A stretch of DNA of 64,000 nucleotides from contig JAIOPI010000010.1 in the NCBI GenBank assembly GCA_021413965.1, positions 310,001 through 374,000 of the forward strand, in the 5' to 3' direction. Every line of letters starts with the position of its first letter. Position 1 is the first letter of the stretch. Source of the stretch: Lentisphaerota bacterium. Its GTDB lineage: Bacteria > Verrucomicrobiota > Kiritimatiellia > UBA8416 > JAIOPI01. Of this stretch, positions 9,809 through 19,700 are shown in pieces. The notes beneath the pieces are model-generated. The model saw nothing but the letters and a program-made list of their open reading frames with translations, searched no databases and was not told where the DNA came from. The position numbers were made by a program, and so were the translations under genes.

Positions 9809-10384
9809 CTACCAGTAGATGAAACTGGTGAAGCGCTGGCGGTCGGCGGGCGGGAGCTCCTCCACATCGGGAATAATATAGCGATTGTCGAGCGCATCCA
9901 GCAGCACCCGGCCGGTTTCGCCGTATTCCTCGGCGCGGTCGCCACGCCAGGGCATGACGAAGTGCTCGCGGCCGCTTTGCGTCTCGACGTCGAAGAACAG
10001 CAGCCCGAACTCGTAGCGAACATCGAAGACGCGCCGGATCACCTTCTCGTAGTAGTGCGCGGTCAGGTCCCGAATCACGAGGGCCTGCTGATCCTGCGGA
10101 AACACCGACAGGTCCTCGATGACGCCGATTTCCAGATCCTTGTCGCTGACATCGGTATAGTGCAGCGAAATGAAGCGACTCGGATGCCGCACCGGGAACA
10201 TGCGGATGGCAAACACGCCGCGAAACAGCCCCTGCCCCTTGACCGAGCAGTGCAGCACCGAGAGCGTACCCTCGAAAATAGTGGTGGTCTCCGGCGTGAG
10301 CCGGCGCACGCCGGGCGCCTCGGTCGTGGCCGAAGGGGCGGCAGGCGGAGGAATGTCGACGGGGGCCTGGAGCGTGGTTGTCAT
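9809..10384 (-). CDS. DUF1854 protein, partner of the adjacent ABC exporter
   Basis: 191 residues. After a Pro/Ala-rich N-terminus of about 30 residues, the rest is a DUF1854 domain: FRGVFAIRMFPVRHPSRFIS, VIEDLSVFPQDQQALV, HYYEKVIRRVFDVRYEFG, MPWRGDRAEEYGETGRVLLDALDNRY. DUF1854 proteins are found beside this class of ABC exporter in cyanophycin-associated loci. The product has no known catalytic motif. The start is uncertain: ATG 10384 gives a normal family length but no clear Shine-Dalgarno, and the frame is open to an ATG at 10444. It lies downstream of the exporter on the same strand. Confidence 0.75.
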   Translation of the reverse strand: MTTTLQAPVDIPPPAAPSATTEAPGVRRLTPETTTIFEGTLSVLHCSVKGQGLFRGVFAIRMFPVRHPSRFISLHYTDVSDKDLEIGVIEDLSVFPQDQQALVIRDLTAHYYEKVIRRVFDVRYEFGLLFFDVETQSGREHFVMPWRGDRAEEYGETGRVLLDALDNRYIIPDVEELPPADRQRFTSFIYW

Positions 10385-10464
10385 GTTCGACTCTGCAAAG
10401 GGCCAATCCGAAGCCAGCTTCCGCGTCCCGCCTTCGGGCCGCATGGAGACGGCGGTATCCGCCG

Positions 10465-12699
10465 TTACAACTCCAGCCGGGTCAACTGCGTCTGAATCTT
10501 CACCAGCTTGTGATAAATTCCGTTGGGCAGCGCGAGCAGCTCATCGTGCGTGCCCTGCTCGGCGATGCGCCCTTCCTCAATCACAAAGATCCGGTTGGCG
10601 CTCTTGAGCGTGGAGAGACGGTGCGCGATGGCAATCGTGGTGCGCCCCTGGCTGAGGTGCGCCAACGCCTTCTGGATCTCCTGCTCGGACTCGGTGTCGA
10701 CGGAGCTGGTCGCTTCGTCGAGAATCAGCACGCGCGGCTCGCATAGCAGCGCCCGCGCAATGCTGATGCGCTGGCGCTCGCCCCCCGAAAGCCCCGCCCC
10801 GCGCTCGCCCAGGCGGGTGTCGTAGGCCGCCGTCCGCTTGCAGATGAAATCGTGCGCATTGGCGGACTTGGCCGCATTCATGATCGTCACCGGCGAGGCG
10901 TCGGGATGGCCGTAGGCGATGTTCTCGGCGATGGACCCCCGGAACAGGAACGGCTCCTGCAGGACCAGCGCCACCTGCCGGTGCAGGTCGTTCGGATCGA
11001 GCTCGCGCACGTTGATGCCGTCAATGAAGATCTCGCCCTCCTGCGGGTCGTAGAAGCGGCACACCAGGTTCACGACCGTCGTCTTTCCGGAGCCGCTCTT
11101 GCCGACGATGCCGATGAACTGGCCGGGCTCCACCTTGAAGCTCACGTTCTTCAGCACCGGCACATAGGGGTCGTAGCCAAAGGTCACGTTCCGGAACTCG
11201 ATGGCACCTTTCAGCTCCGGCAGCCGGCGCGGATTCGCCGCGAGCGGCAGGGACACCTGCGAGTCCAGAATCTCGAACACGCGCTGCGCGGACGACAGGA
11301 AGCCCGTCACCCAGTTGGAAAACATGCTGATGGCCGAGATGGGGCCGTAGAACATGCCCAGGTACGCAAAGAAGGCCATCAGGGTGCCAAGCGTGATATG
11401 GTCGTGGAGCACATCGCGCCCGCCCGCGTACCAGATCAGCAGCCCGCCCAGGCTGAAGACAAAGGCCATGATGGGGTTGAACGTGGCGGTACTCGTCTCC
11501 ACCGTCCGGCGGGCATCGCGCATGTAGCCGGCGGCCTGGCCAAAACGCTGCTGCTCGCGCTCCTCCTGGCCGAAGGTCTTGACCAGGCGGATGCCCGACA
11601 GCAAGCTGGAGAGCAGCTGCGCCATCTTGGACTGGCTGTCCCACAGCCGGTAGTAGCGCGGGTAGATCCGGTGCCAGAAGAAGATGGTTCCCACCACAAC
11701 GAAAGGCACCGGCAGCAGCACCAGCAGCGCCAGCTTCCAGCTCATCATGAACAGCACGGCGCCGATGCCGATCACGATCATGATGTTCAGCAGGAATCCT
11801 TGCGCCACCTGGGCGACAAAGCCCTGAAAGTAGTCCACGTCATACAGCACGCGGCTCATGAGCGACCCGACCGAGTGCCGGTCATAGTAATCGACGCTCT
11901 GGCTCATCAGCTTGCGCTGCAGCTGCTCCCGCAACGTGCGGGTGATGAGCGTGCCCACCGTGCTGCTGGTCCGCCCGATCAACACGTTGAGCACGCCGCG
12001 CACCGTGTAGGTGGTCACCAGCACCAGCAGGATCCACACGAGCCACTCCACATGCTCGTGCGGCGTGATGACCTGGTCGACGAGGATGCGCGTGAGCTGC
12101 GCGGGCAGCAGGTCCAGGGCCACGCCCGCCAGCATCATCAACAGCAGCAGGGCGATGCTGCCGGAGTAGGGACGCATCAGGCCGAGCGAGCGCCGGAACA
12201 GCCCGGCGTGCTGACTGCAGCGCGGGCAGGCCGCGCCGCGCCCCGGCAGCGGGAGCCCGCAGGCGCCGCAGACCATGTCGCTGGGCGCGGCGAGGGCGTC
12301 CAGCTGAAGCGGTCGCTTGTTGACCATGCGTTCGAGCTGAATGCGGGTACGGCCGAGCAACTCGCGCTCGGAGTTGCTGCAGCGCACGACGTGGTTGTAG
12401 TAGTCGTCGAGCATCACTTGGAGAATGGCGCTGCCGACCGTCTGGAAACTGCGCACGCGCTGAACCTTGTCGATCTCGTAAGGACCGGTGAGGGGGCCGG
12501 CATCGGGCGCGTCGGTGGCGAAACTGACCAGCAGCTTCTCGCTGACAATCAGCCAGACTTCCCGCTCCGTGCCATCCGGGGCCAGATCCCCGCGCATGCA
12601 GAAAAGACAGTCCGCCGGCGTAATGCCCACGCGACCAGCGGCCGGGATGAGGACGGCAGGAATCTGCCGCAGAAGCACGGACGGCGAAGTGACGGACAT
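10465..12699 (-). CDS. ABC exporter with N-terminal PH-like/zinc-ribbon extension (cyanophycin-associated type)
   Basis: 744 residues. Residues 1-~165 form an extra cytoplasmic domain ending in a zinc ribbon (CGACGLPLPG, then CPRC). Residues ~170-460 are a six-helix ABC exporter membrane domain. Residues ~500-735 are the ATPase, with Walker A GKSGSGKTT, Q-loop LQEPFLF, signature LSGGERQR, Walker B VLILDEATSSVD and the H-loop AHRLST, all intact. The exporter plus DUF1854 arrangement matches transporters annotated as cyanophycin-metabolism associated. No cyanophycin synthetase or cyanophycinase is in this window, so the substrate is open. The DUF1854 gene follows 80 nt downstream. Confidence 0.85.
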   Translation of the reverse strand: MSVTSPSVLLRQIPAVLIPAAGRVGITPADCLFCMRGDLAPDGTEREVWLIVSEKLLVSFATDAPDAGPLTGPYEIDKVQRVRSFQTVGSAILQVMLDDYYNHVVRCSNSERELLGRTRIQLERMVNKRPLQLDALAAPSDMVCGACGLPLPGRGAACPRCSQHAGLFRRSLGLMRPYSGSIALLLLMMLAGVALDLLPAQLTRILVDQVITPHEHVEWLVWILLVLVTTYTVRGVLNVLIGRTSSTVGTLITRTLREQLQRKLMSQSVDYYDRHSVGSLMSRVLYDVDYFQGFVAQVAQGFLLNIMIVIGIGAVLFMMSWKLALLVLLPVPFVVVGTIFFWHRIYPRYYRLWDSQSKMAQLLSSLLSGIRLVKTFGQEEREQQRFGQAAGYMRDARRTVETSTATFNPIMAFVFSLGGLLIWYAGGRDVLHDHITLGTLMAFFAYLGMFYGPISAISMFSNWVTGFLSSAQRVFEILDSQVSLPLAANPRRLPELKGAIEFRNVTFGYDPYVPVLKNVSFKVEPGQFIGIVGKSGSGKTTVVNLVCRFYDPQEGEIFIDGINVRELDPNDLHRQVALVLQEPFLFRGSIAENIAYGHPDASPVTIMNAAKSANAHDFICKRTAAYDTRLGERGAGLSGGERQRISIARALLCEPRVLILDEATSSVDTESEQEIQKALAHLSQGRTTIAIAHRLSTLKSANRIFVIEEGRIAEQGTHDELLALPNGIYHKLVKIQTQLTRLEL

Positions 12700-12883
12700 A
12701 TATCTTCCTGGCGCCCATGGCGGGCGCCCAGCCAGCCCCGGGCCTACACAAGGCCCGGTACCCGCAGAAAAGGCTGATACACTAGAGCGGGTCGTGGCGG
12801 GTTACAATCAAGAAAAGAAGCGGATGTTGGCCCTCCCCGGAGCGGGCGCGATGGCCGCCGGAAAGGCAGAAATCGCCCCTCCT

Positions 12884-13288
12884 TTACGCCCGGGGCGGAT
12901 TCAGTCGCGGCTCACTGAGCGCCGCACAAGCCAGGGCGAGAACCAGGTACTGCCAGTTCTCGATCACCGTGGGCTTCATCAGGATGGTCTGTCCAATGAC
13001 CAGCAGGAACATGAGACCCGCGGTCGCCGACCAGGCCACACGCCGCTGCTGACCGCTCACAATCCAAACCGCCAGCACCGGTTCCGCGATCAGGATGAGC
13101 CAGGCCAGGGCGATGTTGAGCAGGTGCGGGGACCACGTCTTGTCAAAATCCGCCGTGATGTATCCCACAAAGGCGGCCGGCCCGATGGCCAGCCATTTCA
13201 TGGCCCCTACATACAGCAGCCAGGGACCGAAGCAGACCTGCATGCCCAGAAGAAAGTACGTCCGCGCATCGCGATGCTGACCGTCCAT
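12884..13288 (-). CDS. Small four-helix membrane protein, DoxX-like
   Basis: 134 residues with four predicted transmembrane helices, at about residues 8-30, 45-70, 75-95 and 105-125. The pattern (YVGAMKWLAIGPAAFVGYI at the first loop, PEPVLAVW-like turn, a C-terminal helix in front of the basic tail) is DoxX/DoxD-like, but no motif proves function. The ATG at 13288 follows GGAGG at 7 nt. The gene starts 13 nt after the remnant stop of the decayed VOC gene, so the two were probably one operon. Confidence 0.6.
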   Translation of the reverse strand: MDGQHRDARTYFLLGMQVCFGPWLLYVGAMKWLAIGPAAFVGYITADFDKTWSPHLLNIALAWLILIAEPVLAVWIVSGQQRRVAWSATAGLMFLLVIGQTILMKPTVIENWQYLVLALACAALSEPRLNPPRA

Positions 13289-13301
13289 CGGAACCCCTCC
13301 A

Positions 13302-13491
13302 TCACTTGAGTGAATGCAGGCCAATCAGATTCCCCTCGGTATCGACCACCAGCGAAATGAATCCGTACTGGCCAATGGACATCTTCGGCCGGTGAATCCG
13401 CCCGCCACTGGAATACCGATTCGTAAAACGCCCGCGCCCGCGCCAGATCCTGCACATAGATTTCGAACCACCCCACCGGATTGCTCGTCAT
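13302..13491 (-). pseudogene. VOC (glyoxalase-fold) family gene with internal deletion and frame change
   Basis: The first ~29 codons from ATG 13491 encode a typical VOC start (NPVGWFEIYVQDLARARAFY, then FQW), with GAGGCG before the ATG. A normal VOC C-terminus (GGRIHRPKM, SIGQYGFISLVVDTEG, NLIGLHSLK, stop at 13302-13304) lies directly downstream in a different frame. About 60-65 central codons are missing compared with the usual ~120-residue protein, and the junction near 13410-13420 shifts the frame. The only long open frame reads on in the wrong frame and overlaps the next gene, so I call a pseudogene. An assembly error in one read could mimic this. Confidence 0.75.
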
Positions 13492-13519
13492 CGCGCCTCC
13501 TCCCCCTGTCCCGCGATAT

Positions 13520-13530
13520 CCCCCCCCCCC
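13520..13530. repeat. Homopolymer of 11 cytosines
   Basis: C11 run about 29 nt upstream of the ATG of the decayed VOC gene. Such tracts slip during replication and can change promoter spacing, and they are also error-prone in sequencing. Confidence 0.7.
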
Positions 13531-13644
13531 GCTCTAGCTCGCTCTGCAAATTTTAACGATTGCAACCCGTCCACGCAAGCGGGAGCTCACCACGACGGAA
13601 TCCCCCGGTTTTGAGTGGATTCTGCGCCGCTGGCAAGTGCGTCA

Positions 13645-13673
13645 TGGACATTCCTAACGTCAGACACTATGCT
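13645..13673 (+). promoter_or_regulatory. Sigma70-type promoter of the giant CotH/lamin-tail gene
   Basis: TGGACA, 17-nt spacer, TATGCT. The -35 box matches 5 of 6 consensus positions and the -10 box 4 of 6. A start near 13680 would leave the upstream ATG codons (13684, 13687) almost without leader and favours the GTG at 13732. Confidence 0.5.
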
Positions 13674-13731
13674 GATGCTAGGTATGATGCGCCGACAGCA
13701 TAGCGAGCAACGGGGAGCTGGAAGAACCCGC

Positions 13732-16700
13732 GTGCTGAAGCCGATTGTCGCCCTGCTCCTGGCCGGAGCCACCGCCCACGCGCAATTGGTCAGCCAGAAC
13801 TTTGACAGCTGGCCGACCACCGGCGCCTGGAGCAATTACACCTACCAGGGCTGGGAATTGTCTGATGGTCAGGTGCGCTTCACAGCCGGCGGTTTCGGCC
13901 AGACTGTAGGTCCCAAGTCCGCCTGGCTCAACGACTTCGATGCCACCAGCAACACGTGGATCAAGTCGCCCCTTATGCCATACGGGGTCGATACCGTCTC
14001 CTTCCAGGCCCGCCGCAAGGACGGTGGCCTGACCGACCAATTCTTCACGCTCTCCACGTCGGAAGACGGCACCAACTGGACCGTGGCCATCCCCTTTGAC
14101 CGCCTGGACGACACCTGGATTCCCTTCTCCTACCGGGTGAATGTCACCAACGCCGTCTATGTGCGCATCGCCAAAACCGGCGACCAGGGCGACCTCCAGT
14201 ACCTCGGCTTGGATGATATTCAAATCACGCCACCGCCCGGGGTTGCGCTCGACAACCTCCGCCATGTCCCCAACTCGCCCTCCAGCGTGACGCCCGTCCA
14301 TGTCTACCTCGAAGCCACGGCAGCCCCCATCAGTTCCAACTTGGTCCTCAAAACCTGGTACCGCCCGGGCACGTCAGGCGCCTTCACCAACATCGCGATG
14401 TCCATCCAAACCAACAATACCTACCGCACCGCCGCCCCCATCCCATCCGGATTCCTCGGCATCGTGCAGTATTTTGTCTCGTGCGACTACACCGGCACCG
14501 GCGTCTCGCCCCTCTTCTCTCCGCCCGCGGGAAGCAACAGCCCTGCCCAGTTCGACACCAGCAACCCCTACCTGAACAGCTCCTTCCGGCAACTCGAACC
14601 CTCCAGCCGACGCACCCCGTTTATCCTGTCGGAAATCATGTACCACCCATCCGACGCCGCCTCGACCAGTTCGCTCGAGTACGTGGAGCTGTTTAACACC
14701 GAGGCCCTGCCGCACGACCTGGGCGGCTTCCAGCTGGCCGGCGACGTGAGCTACACCTTTCCCACCGGCACCGTCCTGGGAGCCCGTTCGTTTGCCCTCG
14801 TCGCGGCCGACCCGTCCGCCATGCAGGCCGCCTACGGCCTCGCCAATGTCTTCGGCCCCTTCGCCGGTAACCTGCCCAACAACAGCGGCACCGTCCGCCT
14901 GCTCAACAACTTCGGCGCCATCCTGCTTGAAACCACCTACAGCGACCAGTCCCCCTGGCCCGTTGCCGCCGATGGCACCGGCCATTCGCTCGCGCTCCAC
15001 GCCCCCGACTTCGGCGAGGGCGACGCCGCCGCCTGGCGCACCAGCCGTCTCATCGGCGGATCGCCAGGCGACGCCGATCCCACCACCACCACCCCGCTCG
15101 ACGCCGTCGTCATCAATGAGTTTCTGGCGCACACCGATCTGCCCGACGTCGACTACGTCGAACTGTTCAACACATCCACCCAGAACGTGGACATCAGCGG
15201 TTGCACGCTGTCCGACTCACCGAGCACCAACGAATTCACCATCCCGCCCGGCACGATCCTGGCCCCGCTCGGATTCATCGCCTTCGCCCAGACGAACCTC
15301 GGATTCTCGCTCAGCAGTCATGGCGACGACCTCTACTTCGGCGCCGCCGATCACACGCGCATCATCGACGCCGCGCGGTTCCCCGCGCAGATCAACGGCG
15401 TCCCCACGGGCCGCTTCCCGGATGGTGCAGCCGACTTCTACACCCTCGGCGGCCAGACGCCGGGCACCTCAAACACACCCGCCGGCCGACGGCGCGAATC
15501 CGTCATCATCAACGAGATCATGTATCACCCCATTTCCGGCGACAGCGACGATGAGTACGTCGAACTGTACAACCAGGACAGCAACGCGGTGGACGTGGGC
15601 TATTGGCGCTTCGTCAGCGGCATCGACTACACGTTGCCGCCCGGCACCGTCATCCCCCCCCACGGCTACCTGGTCGTGGCGCGCAATGTGACCAATCTCC
15701 TGGCCCGCTATTCCGCGCTCGGGCCGGGCCATGCCGTCGGCGATTTCTCCGGCCGTCTCGCGGACGGCGGCGAGCGCGTGGCCCTCGCCCGCCCCGATGA
15801 CCTTGCCCTGCCCTACGAGGATTTTGTGCCCGTCAACGAAGTCTGCTACGGCGACGGCCGCGAGTGGGGCCGCTGGACCGATGGCGGCGGCAGCAGCCTG
15901 GAACTCGTCGATCCGCGCGCCGACAACCGCTTGCCGATGAACTGGGCCGGCAGCGACGAAACCACCAAGGCCCCGTGGACAACGGTCAACGTCACGAACC
16001 TGGTCGACAACGGCTCAGGCACCCCCAACGAACTGCGCACGTACATCCTGCAGGGCGGCGAATGCCTCATCGACAATCTCGCCGTCAAACTCGACGACGG
16101 CACCACCCTCCTGAACGAAACCTTTGAGTCGGGACTCGGAGCCTGGACCCTATATGGCAATCATAGCCGGACTGGGATCGACAATACGCAAGGCTACGCC
16201 AGCGCCGCCGCCCTGCGCCTGCGCGCCAGCTCGGGCGGCAACGAAGGCGTCTGGAGCGGATGGACGGAAGCTTTTCTGAATCACGCGCGCACGCCCCTGC
16301 TGGGCCCCCCGGTTGCGGGCACGAACGTGATCATCCAGGCCAAGGTTCGCTGGCTCGCGGGCTGGCCCCACATGGTGCTGGCCCTGCGCGGCTTCTGGGC
16401 GGAAGCGGCCGTGCGCATGGACCTCCCACCCAACCTCGGCACGCCCGGCCAGCCGAATAGCCGCCTGCGCGCCAACAACGGCCCCGCCATCAGCGACCTC
16501 GCCCACAGCCCGGTGCTGCCCGCCGCCGCCCAGCCTGCCCTCGTCTCCTGCCGTGTCGATGATCCCGACGGCGTCGCCGCCGCGCGCCTGTACTACCGGA
16601 TCGAACCCACCACCAATTACACGCTGGTCGCCATGAACGACAGCGGCACCGGCGGCGACCTGCGCGCCGGCGACGGCTGCTACAGCGCCGCCATTCCCGG

Positions 16701-19700
16701 CCAGGTCACCGGCGCGCGCGCCGCGTTCTATGTGGAAGTGGTGGACGCCGCCGCCAGCGCACAAACCAACGCCTGGCCCGGCGCCGCCCCCACCGGCGCC
16801 CCCAGACTCGAGGGCATCGCCCGCTTCGGTCAGACCTTGCCGCCCGGCGTGCTCGGCCGCTACATCCTGTGGATCACCGACGTCAACGTGAACCGCTGGC
16901 AGACCATCCCCGGCGGCACCCACAGCAACGAACCCATCGATCTCACCCTCGTCTATGGCGGCTATCGCGTCATCTATAACGCCGGCGGACGCTATCGCGG
17001 CCTCTGGCGCCCCTACGGCTCCCCCGTCTCCTCCGGCGGCTACTCCGTCGAACACGCCACTTCCGCCCGCCTCCTCGGCGCCACGGACTTCGACCTCGAT
17101 CAGATCGGCCAGAACGGCGGCGACGGCACCGCCCAGAGCGAGGGCTTTGCCTATTGGTCCGCCCGCGACATCGGCCTGCAATCCTCCGAGACCCGCTACG
17201 TGCGCGTAAACGTCAACGGCACCGACCGCACCCTCCTCCACGACCTGCAGACGCCCGGCGGCGATTTCTATGAAAGCCGCTACGAGGACCCCGATCCGGT
17301 GGTCTTCAAACTGGAAGGCTGGGTGGGCGACCCCTTCATTCCCATGCGGGATGGCCACGGCAACTTCAAGCAAAGCCGCTACCGATGGCTGCTCGAAAAA
17401 CGACCCACCGCGGTCCCCAACGACGATTACGATCCTGTCTACGACCTCGTCGAAGCCGCCGCTACGGTCACGGATGCAACCTATGAAGCCCGCCTGCGCG
17501 CCCTGCTGGACGTCCGTGCCTGGACCGGTGCCTTTGCCGCCTACGGCGCCCTCATCGCCTGGGATCATTACGGCTTTTCCTACACCCACAATGGCTTCGC
17601 CTACCTCCCCCACGAACGCGGCGGCGGCCTCGCACTCTATGACCTGGATCACGTCATGGCCAGCACCGGCCTCGGCTTCCCCAGTGCCAGCTGGCCCGTC
17701 CCGACCCGCATGCTCAACCGCCCCGTCTTCAGCCGCGTGTATTACGCCGTCGCCAAGGATCTGGCCGACGGGCCCTTCACCGCCGCCAAGGCCGACGCCC
17801 GCCTCGATGCGCTCTACAATATCTTCCTCGCCAGCGGCGTGAGCGTCGGCTCGCCGGCGCCCTGGAAATCCTGGGCCGCCTCGCAACGCTCCGCCATCGC
17901 CGCCACCGTCGCCCCCTTCAACGCCCCCTTTGCCATCACCACCGGCGGCGGCACCAATTTCAGCACGACCAACGTGATCGTCACCCTCGCCGGCACCACC
18001 CCGCTCGCCATGGATCGCATCCGCGTCAATGGCGTCGGCCAGGCCATCTCCTTCACCTCCATCACCAACTGGTCCCTGTGCTACGGCTTGGATCCGGGAA
18101 CCAACGCGCTCATGCTCACCGCCCATGACTGGCGCGGCAACCTGATCGCCTCCAATGCCATCGCCATCACCCTCACCCAACCCCCACCGTCGCCGGTTGA
18201 TCAGATCGTCATCACCGAAATCATGTACGGCGCACGCCTCCCCGCCGATGACTTCGTCGAAGTCTTCAACCGCTCCGCCACGACCACGTTCGACCTGCGC
18301 GGCTGGCGCCTGAACGGCATCGACTGCACGTTCCAGGGCGGCTCGCTCCTCGAACCGCGTGCCTACGGCATCATCGCCGCCAACAAGGCCGCCTATCAGC
18401 ATGCCTACGGCAACGCGGAAACCATTCTCGGCACCTATCCCGGCTCTCTCGACAACGGCGGCGAAAACCTGCAGCTGCTCATGCCCGCGGGCTCCAACGC
18501 CTGGGTCACCATCGATGAGGTGCACTACGACGACGACCCGCCTTGGCCGACGGAAGCCGCCAACGGCCAGTCCCTCCAATTGGTGGACATCAACCAGGAC
18601 AACAACCGCCCCGGTAACTGGCGCGTCGCCTTCCCCACCCTGCCCCCCCAGTGGACCTACGTCACCGTCACCGGCATCGTGAACACCGCCTCGCCCGTCC
18701 AGTTGAATCAGGCCAAACTCTACCTGTACCTGGAAGGCCCCGGGCAAGTCGCCATCGACAGCATGATGCTCGTGACCGGCACGGTGGCCGGGGCCGGCGC
18801 CAACCTGCTCCTCAACGGCGACTTCGAAGGCGCCCTGAGCGGCCCCTGGTCCGCCCTGGGAACGCACGCCGCCAGTTTCATCACCACGACCAATCCGCTG
18901 GCCGGCGCCGGCGCCCTCGCCATCGTGTCGACCGGCCCCGGCAATATCTCGAACACGATCGTTCAGGCCCGCTCGCTCAACGGGCATTCGTCAAAACCCA
19001 TCACCCTCAGTTTCTGGCTCCTCGCCCGTCCGCAATACCTGCGCCTCACCGTGGACCTCACCTTCTCATCGCTGCACGGCTCCATCGATTTCACCCCCAC
19101 CATCCCCGTGCTGAACTCCGCCGGCACCAGCAATGTCGTCGCCGCCGTCCTCCCCGAATTCCCCCCCCTCTGGATCAACGAAGTCATGCCTTCCAACGTC
19201 ACCGCCTGGGCGGACAACCACGCCGAGTTCGATCCCTGGATCGAACTGTATAACGGCGGCACGCAGGATGTGGACCTGACCGACTTCCGCCTCAGCAATG
19301 CCTATGACGACCCCGGCCGCTGGGCCTTCCCCTCCGGCACCGTGATCGCCGCCGGCAGCCGCCTCCTCATCTGGGCCGATGGCTCCCCCGGACAGGACGC
19401 ACCAGGCTACCTCCACACCTCCTTCGCCCTCAATCCCGTCACGGGCACCGTCGTCCTCGCCCGCGCATACCTCAATACCCACCTCGTCCTCGACGACCTT
19501 CCCTACGCGTTCATCGGCCAGGACTTCTCCTTCGGCGATTACCCCGACGGCGATCCGCTCGCCCGCCAGGTCTTCCATACCCCCACCCCCGGACAGCCCA
19601 ACTCGCTGGCCTCCCTGCCGCTGCAGGTGGCCATCAATGAGTGGATGGCGCAGAACAACACCACCTTGCGCGATCCGTCGGATCAGAAGTTCGAAGACTG

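Noticed and set aside
13207-13491. 94-residue open frame starting as a VOC protein
   Set aside because: Only the first ~29 codons are VOC-like. The rest is in the wrong frame and overlaps the DoxX-like gene start; treated as a pseudogene instead.
16150-18987. 945-codon minus-strand open frame opposite the CotH gene
   Set aside because: Low-complexity Gly/Ala/Val-rich translation with no motif, an artefact of high GC content opposite a real gene with clear domains.
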